Part shown: positions 6,288 to 14,418 of the stretch, piece by piece
How the letters are laid out: each line of letters starts with the position of its first letter
Numbering within the stretch: position 1 is the stretch's first letter
Assembly (NCBI GenBank): GCA_028717405.1
Contig: JAQUNY010000015.1
Location: 1-20,576, forward strand
Direction: 5' to 3'
Origin: Eubacteriales bacterium
Lineage (GTDB): Bacteria > Bacillota > Clostridia > JAQUNY01
DNA length: 20,576 nt
The notes under the pieces: generated by a model
Told to the model about the DNA's origin: nothing
The model's input: the letters and a program-made list of their open reading frames with translations, nothing else
The model's database searches: none
Position numbers and translations under genes: made by a program

Positions 6288-7451
6288 ATGGCCAATAACA
6301 GTGATGCAATACTGGATAAGTTCAAGGAGATCCAGGAAGAAAAATCTGATATAAAAGCCGGGAGAAAATTAAAAGTAGGCATTATAGGCACCGGATGGAT
6401 AGCTGACGCCCACATGAGAAGCTATAAGAACATGCCGGATGCGGAAATCGTTGCAGGAGCAGACCTTATTGACGGCAAGGCTGCAGCTTTCTTTAAAAAA
6501 CATGAAGTAGAAAACGTAAGGCTTTATCCGAGCCATAAAGAGCTTCTGGATAATGAAGAGCTTGATGCCGTAAGTGTCTGCACCTACAATGCGACTCACG
6601 CTGAATGCACGATATACGCGCTCCAAAAGGGTGTCAATGTGCTGTTGGAAAAACCGATGTGTGTTACGCTTGACGAAGCTGTTGAAATAGTGAAAGCCGA
6701 GAAGAAAAGCGGCAAGATATTGTCAATAGGCTTCCAGCCCAGGTTTGATCCGAATATGCAGATGATCAAAAAAATCGTTCAGAACGGTGAACTTGGAGAA
6801 GTTTATTATATCCAGACAGGAGGAGGAAGGCGCAGGGGCATACCTACACCTTTCGGCACCTCGTTCATTGAGAAGAAAACAGCAGGGATCGGTGCGTTGG
6901 GAGATATAGGATGCTACTCGCTCGACATGGTCCTCAATGCAGTAGGGTATCCCAAACCGCTTACAGTTACCGGATTCAAGTCAGACTTTTTCGGAAAAAG
7001 CAAAAAATATTCAAATAAGCCTGAATACGCCGACATATTCGGGGTTGATGACTTCGCGGCTGCATTTGTCCGCCTTGAGGGAGGCATAATCCTTGACTTC
7101 AGGATCGCATGGGCAATGCATATGGATACCCCGGGCGACACCCTCATATTCGGAAAACATGCAGGGCTCAGGATCCCATCGACAGATTGCTGGAACGGCA
7201 GTGTAGGCGGGCCAATGAAGATTTATCATGATGTCGCGGGCTCTCAGGTAGAAACGGTCATACCCATCATACCCAACAAAGGACCGGGACTGTTTGACAG
7301 AAAGATACGTTCATTCCTTGATGCAGTCAGGACAGGCGGGCCTTCACCAGTGCCAAGCAGCCAGATAATTTACAATCAGGCGATAATCGACGGGATCTCA
7401 CGTTCGGCTGAGCTTGGAAGAGAAGTCGAAATAGTCATACCCGCGATTTGA
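6288..7451 (+). CDS. Gfo/Idh/MocA family NAD(P)-dependent oxidoreductase, copy 2
   Basis: The protein has 387 residues, starting at ATG 6288 behind AGAGG (6273-6277). It is a tandem paralogue of the gene at 4892: Rossmann loop GIIGTGWIA, E121-K122-P123, and GALGDIGCYSLD at 202-213. Most differences from copy 1 lie in the first 66 residues and the last 90. Residues 202-299 are identical in both proteins, although the DNA of that block carries about 32 silent changes. This means an older duplication held by selection, not a recent copy or gene conversion. Changes G37W, N40D and S41A in the nucleotide-binding region hint at a shifted cofactor preference (inference). It may form homo- or hetero-oligomers with copy 1. 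It has its own promoter, with an operator-like cluster upstream, and a hairpin terminator candidate after it. Confidence 0.88.
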   Translation: MANNSDAILDKFKEIQEEKSDIKAGRKLKVGIIGTGWIADAHMRSYKNMPDAEIVAGADLIDGKAAAFFKKHEVENVRLYPSHKELLDNEELDAVSVCTYNATHAECTIYALQKGVNVLLEKPMCVTLDEAVEIVKAEKKSGKILSIGFQPRFDPNMQMIKKIVQNGELGEVYYIQTGGGRRRGIPTPFGTSFIEKKTAGIGALGDIGCYSLDMVLNAVGYPKPLTVTGFKSDFFGKSKKYSNKPEYADIFGVDDFAAAFVRLEGGIILDFRIAWAMHMDTPGDTLIFGKHAGLRIPSTDCWNGSVGGPMKIYHDVAGSQVETVIPIIPNKGPGLFDRKIRSFLDAVRTGGPSPVPSSQIIYNQAIIDGISRSAELGREVEIVIPAI

Positions 7452-7495
7452 GTTGGAACCTGTACGGAAGGCAGAATTTTTATCCTTCATTAATG

Positions 7496-7521
7496 TGTGA
7501 CAAAAAAATGTGACAAAAAAA
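7496..7521. repeat. Perfect tandem duplication of TGTGACAAAAAAA
   Basis: The 13-mer TGTGACAAAAAAA is present twice head-to-tail (7496-7508 and 7509-7521), directly before the hairpin at 7523. On the minus strand it supplies two T-tracts after that hairpin. It probably arose by slippage. Confidence 0.8.
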
Positions 7522-7522
7522 T

Positions 7523-7553
7523 ACGGCATCCGGCGTAGTTACCCGGGTGCCGT
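7523..7553. terminator. Hairpin terminator between the oxidoreductase genes and the topoisomerase-uvrBA operon
   Basis: ACGGCATCCGG (7523-7533) pairs with CCGGGTGCCGT (7543-7553): 11 pairs with one G-U wobble and a 9-base loop. On the plus strand the tail is only TTATTG, which is weak. On the minus strand a seven-T tract follows, which is strong, though no minus-strand gene needs it. I take it as the end of the copy 2 transcript, acting in either direction. Confidence 0.6.
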
Positions 7554-7616
7554 TATTGATGTGATGTGCCTGTTGAAGCCTGATTGCACCAGCTGATGAA
7601 GTCCGGATTCTGATGC

Positions 7617-7645
7617 TTGACACGAACGTTTGTTTGGTAAATAAT
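7617..7645 (+). promoter_or_regulatory. Sigma-A-type promoter of the topoisomerase-uvrBA operon
   Basis: A perfect -35 TTGACA (7617-7622) and -10 AATAAT (7640-7645, five of six consensus) are separated by exactly 17 bases. This is the only convincing promoter found between 7452 and 19343. The spacer is occupied by the LexA-like box. Confidence 0.7.
7623..7636. promoter_or_regulatory. Putative LexA (SOS) box inside the promoter
   Basis: The sequence CGAACGTTTGTTTG matches the Gram-positive LexA operator consensus CGAAC-RNRY-GTTYG at every fixed position except one purine in the centre. Its core is GAAC-N4-GTTT. It starts at the base after the -35 box and ends three bases before the -10 box, where bound LexA would block RNA polymerase. 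The operon it controls ends in uvrB-uvrA, classical SOS genes. The site is seen in sequence; binding is inferred. Confidence 0.65.
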
Positions 7646-7785
7646 ATATATGTGTGATGTGTGGTCCGCCTTGAACATGATTTGTTTGAAGCGCCAAAAG
7701 AAGAAAGATCATAAAGATAATAAATGAGATCAGCCGTCTGCATGAAACAGGCGCCATAAAAAGTCAGGAGATAATAATACAGCAG

Positions 7786-9765
7786 ATGCCCGAAAATAAA
7801 TCAGACCAGAAATATGGTAACGAAAGCATAACATCATTAAAAGGCGCAGACAGGGTCAGGCTCCGCCCGGCGGTCATTTTCGGCTCTGACGGCATAGAAG
7901 GCTGTCAGCACTCAGTATTCGAGATATTGTCAAACTCAATAGATGAAGCCCGTGAGGGGTACGGCGACAAAATCGAAGTCGTAAGATGCCGCGACAAGTC
8001 TGTAATAATACGGGACTGGGGCAGGGGGATACCTCTGGATTATAACCAGAAAGAGCAGAAATACAATTGGGAGCTGGTTTTCTGTGAGTTATACGCCGGC
8101 GGAAAATATAATAATAATACCGGGACCAACTATGAGTTCAGTCTTGGACTCAACGGACTTGGGAGCTGCGCCACCCAATACAGCTCAGAATATTTCGACG
8201 TAACTGTATACAGGGACGGATTCAGGTATGACCTGCATTTCGAAAAAGGACAGAATGTAGGCGGACTTATCAGGCAGAAGACAAATTATAAGCGGACGGG
8301 AACCATGCAGAAATGGAGGCCCGACCTTGACGTTTTCACTGATATAGATATTCCTCTTGCATATTTTACTGAAATCCTGAAAAAACAGGCTGTCGTCAAT
8401 GCCGGTCTCACATTCACGCTGCTTGACGAAGAGTCGGGGGAAAAATTCGAATACCGCTATGAAAACGGCATACTGGACTATGTGAAGGAAATCAGCGCAG
8501 GCAAAGAAATCACAGGATTCAAATATTTCGAAGGATCGGACAAGGGGCGCGACAGGGAAGACAAGCCTGAATACAAGGTCAAATTCCAGACAGCTTTCTG
8601 TTTCAACAACGAAATCAACCTTCTGGAGTATTACCACAACTCAAGTTTCCTCGAATACGGGGGCGCTCCCGACAAAGCCCTGAGAAGCGCATTCGTGAGT
8701 GAAATAGACAAATGTATCAGGAATAAGGGAAAATATAACAAGGATGAAAGCCGGATTACCTTCACCGACATACAGGATAGCCTCATTTTTGTCAGCAATT
8801 CATTTTCAACTGTGACCAGTTATGAAAACCAGACAAAAAAGGCTATAACGAACAAATTTATTCAGGACTCGATGACAGAATTTCTGAAACACCAGCTCGA
8901 GATCTACCTGATAGAAAACAGGGAAGACAGCGACAGGATCGCAGACCAGATAATAATAAACAAGAGAAGCAGGGAGACAGCCGAAAAGGCAAGGATCAAC
9001 ATCAGAAAAAAACTCGGCGCCAATATCGACATCAATAACCGGGTGAAAAAATTCACCGACTGCAGGACAAAGGACACCGGCAGAAGGGAAATATATATAG
9101 TTGAAGGGGATTCTGCGCTCGGAGCATGCAAGCTGGGGCGTGATGCAGAATTTCAGGCTGTCATGCCTGTAAGGGGCAAGATATTAAACTGTCTCAAGGC
9201 GGACTATGACAGGATATTCAAGAATGAAATCATTGTTGACCTGCTCAAGGTGCTTGGCTGCGGTATTGAGATAAAATCCAGGCACAACAGGGAGCTGGAC
9301 ACTTTTGATCTGGGCAGCCTGAGGTGGAGCAAAATCATAATATGTACCGATGCCGACGTTGATGGATTCCAAATAAGGACATTGATACTGGCAATGCTTT
9401 ACAGACTGACACCAACACTGATACAGGATGGAAAGGTATATATCGCAGAATCGCCGCTCTTTGAAATAAATTCCGGCAAGAAAACCTGTTTCGCCTATAA
9501 TGAAAGAGAGAAAGAAGTCATTGTATCGCAGCTCTCTCCCGGATTCACCATACAAAGGTCCAAGGGACTCGGCGAAAATGAGCCTGAGATGATGTGGCAG
9601 ACTACTATGAATCCTGAAACACGCAGGTTGGTCAAGGTAATGCCCGATGACGCGGAAAAAACTGAAAAATATTTTGAACTCTTCCTGGGGGACGACCTTC
9701 AGGGAAGAAAAGATTTTATTGAAGATTTCGGGCACGAATACCTTGATATGATAGACGTCAGCTGA
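7786..9765 (+). CDS. Type II DNA topoisomerase, ATPase subunit (GyrB/ParE-like, non-canonical clade)
   Basis: The protein has 659 residues. It supplies ATP-driven strand passage with the A subunit encoded next. GHKL ATPase motifs are E46-x3-N50-xx-D53-E54, D77-W-GRGIP (77-83), the glycine lid GLNGLGS, and the transducer QTK at 349-351. The TOPRIM domain has EGDSA from E440 and TDADVDG at 521-527, so all metal ligands are present. It departs from standard GyrB: EGDSALGACKLGRD in place of EGDSAGGSAKQGRD, and DADVDGFQIRT in place of DADVDGSHIRT. This matches an extra subunit-B family I remember from Clostridia, separate from gyrB. I therefore leave the symbol empty; it may serve as the ParE equivalent. 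It is the first gene of the operon, under the LexA-like box, with an unusually distant Shine-Dalgarno (AGGAG 7766-7770). Confidence 0.88.
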   Translation: MPENKSDQKYGNESITSLKGADRVRLRPAVIFGSDGIEGCQHSVFEILSNSIDEAREGYGDKIEVVRCRDKSVIIRDWGRGIPLDYNQKEQKYNWELVFCELYAGGKYNNNTGTNYEFSLGLNGLGSCATQYSSEYFDVTVYRDGFRYDLHFEKGQNVGGLIRQKTNYKRTGTMQKWRPDLDVFTDIDIPLAYFTEILKKQAVVNAGLTFTLLDEESGEKFEYRYENGILDYVKEISAGKEITGFKYFEGSDKGRDREDKPEYKVKFQTAFCFNNEINLLEYYHNSSFLEYGGAPDKALRSAFVSEIDKCIRNKGKYNKDESRITFTDIQDSLIFVSNSFSTVTSYENQTKKAITNKFIQDSMTEFLKHQLEIYLIENREDSDRIADQIIINKRSRETAEKARINIRKKLGANIDINNRVKKFTDCRTKDTGRREIYIVEGDSALGACKLGRDAEFQAVMPVRGKILNCLKADYDRIFKNEIIVDLLKVLGCGIEIKSRHNRELDTFDLGSLRWSKIIICTDADVDGFQIRTLILAMLYRLTPTLIQDGKVYIAESPLFEINSGKKTCFAYNEREKEVIVSQLSPGFTIQRSKGLGENEPEMMWQTTMNPETRRLVKVMPDDAEKTEKYFELFLGDDLQGRKDFIEDFGHEYLDMIDVS

Positions 9766-9801
9766 TACCAGCTGACAACTTACTGACAACAGGATGGAGA
9801 T

Positions 9802-12009
9802 ATGCAGGAGAATTCATTAAACAAACCAATCGAACAAAAAATAGCGGATACCCTTGAGAAAAACTATATGCCCTATGCCATGAGCGTAATAGTCTCCAGG
9901 GCTATACCGGAGATAGACGGGTTCAAGCCTTCACATCGGAAACTTCTTTACACGATGTATGAAATGAAGCTTCTCACAGGGCCCAGGACAAAATCGGCCA
10001 ATGTAGTGGGGCAGACAATGAAACTCAATCCTCATGGCGACATGGCCATATATGAGACCCTTGTCCGGCTGACAAGGGGAAATGAAGCTATGCTGCACCC
10101 CTATATCGATTCCAAGGGGAATTTCGGCAAACAGTACTCACGCGACATGCAGTTTGCGGCGCCGCGGTATACCGAGGTAAAGCTTGAAAAACTTTGTGAA
10201 GAGATTTTCAGGGACATTGGAAAAGACACCGTAGATTTTATGGATAATTATGATGGGACAATAAAAGAACCGGTTCTGCTGCCGGTAACTTTCCCGGGTA
10301 TACTTGTTAATGTTAATCAGGGGATCGCAGTAGGCATGGCAAGCAGTATATGCAGCTTCAACCTCAGAGAGGTATGTGAAGCTGCTGCCGCATATATTGA
10401 GAACAAAGCAACAGATATAAGCCAGTATCTCAAGGCACCTGACTTCTCATCCGGAGGCCGGCTCCTGTATGACGAAAAGGAATTGAAACAGATATATGAT
10501 ACAGGGCGGGGAGGTGTGAAGCTAAGGGCAAGGTACAGGTATGACAAGGCCAATTCGTGCATTGAGATATTCGAGATACCATATGTGTCTTCAGCCGAGG
10601 CAATAATCGATCAGATAGCTGACCTGGTAAAAAGCGGAAAGATTCGTGAAATCACCGACATAAGGGATGAAACAGACCTTAACGGCCTTAAGATAACGGT
10701 GGATATCAGAAAAAATGCGGATCCTGACGGAATAATGGAGAAACTGTTCAGACTGACTTCGCTGCAGGATGTCTTCAGCTGTAATTTCAACATACTTATT
10801 CACGGCCGGCCGAAAGTAATGGGGATCAGAGAAATACTGCAAGAATGGACAGCTTTCAGGATCGGCTGCGTCAGGAGGCAACTGGGTTATGACATAGCCC
10901 GGAAGAAAGAAAAACTGCACCTTTTGCTTGGACTTGAAAGGATCCTCCTTGATATAGACAAGGCAATAAAAATTGTCAGAGGAACTGAAAAAGACTCGAT
11001 GGTTGTCCCAAACCTGATGGAAGGCTTCGGGATCGACAGGATCCAGGCTGAATATGTAGCAGAGATAAAGCTCAGGAACCTGAACAGGGAATACATCATT
11101 GAACGAACAGGTGAAATATCAGTTCTGAAAGGGGATATCGCCGGTCTTGAAGATCAGCTTGGAAACGAGAGGAAAATCAAAAAAGGTATCATCCGGCAGC
11201 TGAAAGAAATCGCAGCAAAATACGGCAGTCCAAGGCGTACCGAGATCATATACGAAGAAGAATATCAGGAGCCTGATGAAGGAAGCCTTATCGAGGACTA
11301 CAACCTGAAGATTTTCCTGACAAAAGAAGGATATCTGAAAAAAATTGCCCTTACATCACTAAGAGCGGGCCCTGAGCATAAACTGAAAGAAAGCGACATC
11401 ATCCTGCAGGAGATCGATTCCCATAACAAGGCTGACCTTCTTCTCTTTTCGGACAGGCAGACTGTCTACAAAATGAAGATATATGATATTGAAGACAGTA
11501 AAGCAAGCAGCCTGGGGGATTATCTGAACAATCTCCTGCAGCTTGACAAAGATGAAAAGATAATATATATCGTTGCCACAGATGATTATAAAGGGTGGAT
11601 GCTGTTTGCCTTTGAAAACGGCAAAATGGCAAAGATAGAAATGTCGGGATATGAAACCAAGACAAACAGGAAAAAACTTGCAAACGCGTATTATGGAAAA
11701 TCCGCGCTTGCCGGGATTTTTTACCTTAGAGAGGATGTTGAACTGGCAGCGGTAAGCAGCATCAATAAGGTCCTCATTTTTAACACAGGAAGTATAAATC
11801 CCAAGGCAACAAGAAGTTCGCAGGGAGTACAGGTCATGACGGCAAAGAAGAAGAGCCTGCTGTCCTCTGTAAAGAGGCCTGATGAAATGAAGATCGCTGA
11901 GCCTGCATATTACAGGACTAAAAGCCTGCCGGCGACCGGCAGTTATCTCAAAAAATGTGATTCTGCCGACAAAACGGAGCAGGTTACTCTTGACGAGATC
12001 AATAATTAA
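9802..12009 (+). CDS. Type II DNA topoisomerase, cleavage subunit (GyrA/ParC-like, non-canonical clade)
   Basis: The protein has 735 residues and starts 36 bases after subunit B, behind GGATGGAG. It cuts and rejoins both strands through Y123 in APRY-TEV (GyrA Tyr122 of E. coli). The quinolone-contact segment reads NPHGDMAIYE (76-85): M81 and E85 stand at E. coli GyrA Ser83 and Asp87, so weak fluoroquinolone binding is expected. The core is followed by a coiled-coil near residues 440-475 and a C-terminal beta-pinwheel from about 490, with a degenerate final blade containing TRSSQGVQVM. The GyrA box (QRRGGKG) that wraps DNA for supercoiling is absent; the equivalent place reads LRAGPEHK (520-527). 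Relaxation or decatenation is therefore likelier than negative supercoiling. It is also shorter than GyrA (about 820-870). Normal gyrAB presumably lie elsewhere. Confidence 0.88.
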   Translation: MQENSLNKPIEQKIADTLEKNYMPYAMSVIVSRAIPEIDGFKPSHRKLLYTMYEMKLLTGPRTKSANVVGQTMKLNPHGDMAIYETLVRLTRGNEAMLHPYIDSKGNFGKQYSRDMQFAAPRYTEVKLEKLCEEIFRDIGKDTVDFMDNYDGTIKEPVLLPVTFPGILVNVNQGIAVGMASSICSFNLREVCEAAAAYIENKATDISQYLKAPDFSSGGRLLYDEKELKQIYDTGRGGVKLRARYRYDKANSCIEIFEIPYVSSAEAIIDQIADLVKSGKIREITDIRDETDLNGLKITVDIRKNADPDGIMEKLFRLTSLQDVFSCNFNILIHGRPKVMGIREILQEWTAFRIGCVRRQLGYDIARKKEKLHLLLGLERILLDIDKAIKIVRGTEKDSMVVPNLMEGFGIDRIQAEYVAEIKLRNLNREYIIERTGEISVLKGDIAGLEDQLGNERKIKKGIIRQLKEIAAKYGSPRRTEIIYEEEYQEPDEGSLIEDYNLKIFLTKEGYLKKIALTSLRAGPEHKLKESDIILQEIDSHNKADLLLFSDRQTVYKMKIYDIEDSKASSLGDYLNNLLQLDKDEKIIYIVATDDYKGWMLFAFENGKMAKIEMSGYETKTNRKKLANAYYGKSALAGIFYLREDVELAAVSSINKVLIFNTGSINPKATRSSQGVQVMTAKKKSLLSSVKRPDEMKIAEPAYYRTKSLPATGSYLKKCDSADKTEQVTLDEINN

Positions 12010-12029
12010 AACGGAGGCGGAGGTACACA

Positions 12030-13085
12030 ATGGCTGTATTATATGGAAGAGAATTTTCGAAGAAAGAACTGATGAAGCGGGTGGGAGATATATCCCAAAT
12101 AGCAGGGGCAAGGCCTTCCAGGCTCTCATCGGGAAGGGCTGACGGAGTCACGGCAGTCGACATAAAGACCGGCACCGGCTTATCATTCACTGTATTACCC
12201 GGCAGGTGTATGGATATTTCCTGGGCAGAATACAGAGGATTGCCGTTTGGCTTTGTTTCCAAAACCGGAGTAACAGGTCCTGAATATTTTGAGCCTGAGG
12301 GCATTAGTTTTCTCAGGGGATTCTATGCAGGACTGCTGACCACCTGCGGCCTGACTTATATGGGAGCTGCCTGCACTGACGAAGGCAGGGAGCTCGGGCT
12401 GCACGGGAGGATAGGGAATACTCCTGCTGAAGACGTAAGTATAACAAACGAATGGCAGGGCGACGAGTTTATTATGAAGGTGCGAGGCAGGATGAGAGAG
12501 AGCATGGTTTTTGCCGAACACCTCGTTCTTACAAGGGAAATCACTGCCAGACTCGGTGAAAATAATATCAGGATAGACGACACGATCGAAAACTGCGGTT
12601 ATGATGAACAGCCTTTCATGCTCCTGTATCATTATAATTTCGGATTTCCCCTTATCGATGCCGGGACGAGGCTGATCATACCGGGAGACAGAGCGAGGCC
12701 GAGGGATCCGGAGGCGGAAAAGGGCATAAGGGAATTTGCCGAATTTTCTGATCCCATACATGGATATGCCGAGCAATGCTTCTATCATGAATATAATGAG
12801 GCACAGGACGGAAGCGTGAAGGCAGTCCTTTACAACAGCCGTATCGGAAACGGCGGATTTGGGGCTGTGCTGAAGTTTTTCAAAAAACAGCTTCCATATC
12901 TTATCGAGTGGAAACAGATGGGAGAAGGGGACTATGTTGTAGGACTTGAGCCGGCCACATGGCTGCCTGAAGGCAGGAGCAAAGCCCGTAAAAGCGGAGC
13001 TCTGGAATTCATCAAGCCAGGAGAAATAAGAAAATATCAGATGGAAATCGGAATATTTGAAGGAAGTGTCCCGCCAAATGAATAA
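12030..13085 (+). CDS. DUF4432 aldose 1-epimerase-like protein
   Basis: The protein has 351 residues. ATG 12030 follows GGAGG at 12019-12023, 20 bases after the topoisomerase gene. It belongs to the galactose-mutarotase-like superfamily (DUF4432). The visible hallmarks are an early LPGRCMDI segment, GLTYMGAACTDEGRELGLHGRIGNTPA in the first half with the conserved His of GLHGR, LYHYNFGFPL around the middle, and VGLEPATWLPEGR near the end. Members are thought to bind or epimerise sugars or sugar acids, but few have been characterised. All expected blocks are present and nothing is truncated. Its place between topoisomerase and repair genes is unexplained: it may be a passenger, or may act on a sugar product of nucleic-acid damage (speculation). 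The last 8 bases overlap the next gene, implying coupled translation. Confidence 0.85.
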   Translation: MAVLYGREFSKKELMKRVGDISQIAGARPSRLSSGRADGVTAVDIKTGTGLSFTVLPGRCMDISWAEYRGLPFGFVSKTGVTGPEYFEPEGISFLRGFYAGLLTTCGLTYMGAACTDEGRELGLHGRIGNTPAEDVSITNEWQGDEFIMKVRGRMRESMVFAEHLVLTREITARLGENNIRIDDTIENCGYDEQPFMLLYHYNFGFPLIDAGTRLIIPGDRARPRDPEAEKGIREFAEFSDPIHGYAEQCFYHEYNEAQDGSVKAVLYNSRIGNGGFGAVLKFFKKQLPYLIEWKQMGEGDYVVGLEPATWLPEGRSKARKSGALEFIKPGEIRKYQMEIGIFEGSVPPNE

Positions 13086-14418
13086 CAGTACAAACGGAAT
13101 GATAGAAGAATATCAGTCACAGCTTGTCGAAAACCTGAATGCACCTGAGCTGGTTTCAAGGCTTTCGAACCTTGAAAATATCGTGCGGGAAATAAGAGAA
13201 GGACGCATGAAAAAGGTGCCCGGGGGCAGCGATGTCAATAACCACATACACACTAAATATTCGTTTTCACCCTATTCACCATCAAAGGCAGTATGGATGG
13301 CATATAATGCAGGACTCAGTACCGCGGGGATAATGGACCACGACTCGGTTGGGGGAGTCAGGGAATTCACAGAGGCCGGAGCGATAATGGGGATCGCCAC
13401 AACCGCAGGCATGGAGTGCAGAGTAAAAATGGATGCCACTGAGCTGAGAGGGAGGAGAATAAACAATCCTGACCAGAAATCCGTGGCCTATATGGCTTTC
13501 CATGGGATCCCCCATATCAAAATCGATGATGTCGAAAATTTTATCCGCCCATACAGAAGCGAGAGGAACAGGCGCAACAGGCTGATGACATCCAGGATCA
13601 ATGGAATTGTGAAAAACGCCGGGATTGCATTGGACTTTGATAAAGACATAGTACCGTTATCAATGCACAGGGAGAATGGCAGCATTACTGAAAGGCATCT
13701 CCTATATGCCCTGTCTGTCAGGCTGACAGAAAAATTCGGAAAGGGGCCGGCTCTTGCAGCATATTTATCCGACTCACTCGGTATCGAAATTGTCCCAAAG
13801 GCAAGGGCATATCTTAGTGACAGGGATAATCCCTTCTATGAATATGACCTGCTTGGAGCTCTGAAAAGCAGGATGACAGCCATGTTTTATATCGATGCGG
13901 ATGCCGAGTGCCCTGATGTTTCAGAGGCAGTGCGCTTCGCCCGCGAAACGGGAGCCATATCGGCATATGCATATCTGGGAGATGTCACAGATTCAGTGAC
14001 AGGCGACAAAAAGGCCGAAAAATTTGAAGACGATTACCTTGAGCTGCTTTTCAGGGTCATTAAAAAAGTGGGCTTCAATGCTGTGACATACATGCCTTCA
14101 CGCAATACCCCGGAGCAGCTTGAACGTGTGAGGAGACTGTGTGTCATCCATGACCTCATGCAGATCAGCGGAGAAGACATAAACTCCCCAAGGCAGAAAT
14201 TCATATGTGAAGCGCTCAGAAATGATATGTTTGCTAATCTGAAGGAGTCGACATATGCCCTGATAGGACATGAATCAGAGGCCGGCGTCAGCATCGCAAA
14301 GGCGATGTTTTCACCCGATGCCGCCGCAAAACACCATTCCCTGGATGACAGGACAGGATATTATGCTGAAATTGGCAGGGCAATCCGGTTGCGGAGGCAA
14401 AAAGATGCCGGAATTTAA
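13078..14418 (+). CDS. PHP-domain metal-dependent phosphoesterase
   Basis: I start at ATG 13078, overlapping the previous stop by 8 bases and with GAAGGAAG upstream at 13059-13066; a TTG at 13057 is possible but less likely. The protein has 446 residues. After about 50 helical residues comes the PHP domain: NHIHT with H56 and H58, then MDHDS with D87, H88 and D89, then E113 in AGMEC, the first metal-ligand set. Later candidates include SGEDINSP and LIGHES near the C-terminus. PHP enzymes hydrolyse phosphoesters with a two- or three-metal centre, from histidinol phosphate to nucleic-acid ends (PolX, bacterial DNA polymerase proofreading, RNase AM). The whole-protein architecture is one I have seen only as an uncharacterised clostridial PHP protein. 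Overlap with uvrB (14 bases) suggests a DNA-repair nuclease or phosphatase role, but this is inference. Confidence 0.85.
   Translation: MNNSTNGMIEEYQSQLVENLNAPELVSRLSNLENIVREIREGRMKKVPGGSDVNNHIHTKYSFSPYSPSKAVWMAYNAGLSTAGIMDHDSVGGVREFTEAGAIMGIATTAGMECRVKMDATELRGRRINNPDQKSVAYMAFHGIPHIKIDDVENFIRPYRSERNRRNRLMTSRINGIVKNAGIALDFDKDIVPLSMHRENGSITERHLLYALSVRLTEKFGKGPALAAYLSDSLGIEIVPKARAYLSDRDNPFYEYDLLGALKSRMTAMFYIDADAECPDVSEAVRFARETGAISAYAYLGDVTDSVTGDKKAEKFEDDYLELLFRVIKKVGFNAVTYMPSRNTPEQLERVRRLCVIHDLMQISGEDINSPRQKFICEALRNDMFANLKESTYALIGHESEAGVSIAKAMFSPDAAAKHHSLDDRTGYYAEIGRAIRLRRQKDAGI

Larger units (their letters stand above)
7554..7785. other. Promoter and leader region of the topoisomerase-uvrBA operon
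   Basis: This stretch, part of the 334-base gap from 7452, has no credible gene. It holds the promoter at 7617-7645 with the LexA-like box, then a leader of roughly 130 bases. A 25-codon frame (ATG 7650, stop 7725-7727) lacks a ribosome binding site and is not called. The leader ends with AGGAG at 7766-7770, 15 bases before the ATG at 7786, an unusually long spacing; a GGCGCC palindrome lies at 7750-7755. Confidence 0.6.

Noticed and set aside
7650..7727. A 25-codon frame in the leader of the topoisomerase operon, possible leader peptide
   Set aside because: No Shine-Dalgarno; its ATG sits almost at the predicted transcription start, and the composition shows no attenuation signature.
11359..12129. 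Long minus-strand frames opposite the topoisomerase A gene and opposite uvrA (18008-18742)
   Set aside because: They are shadows of strongly conserved plus-strand genes, with Cys/Ser-rich or irregular translations and no start signals.
14270..14404. Longer start for uvrB
   Set aside because: It lies within the PHP gene; ATG 14405 gives the standard MPEFKLVSDF N-terminus with CGGAGG at correct spacing.
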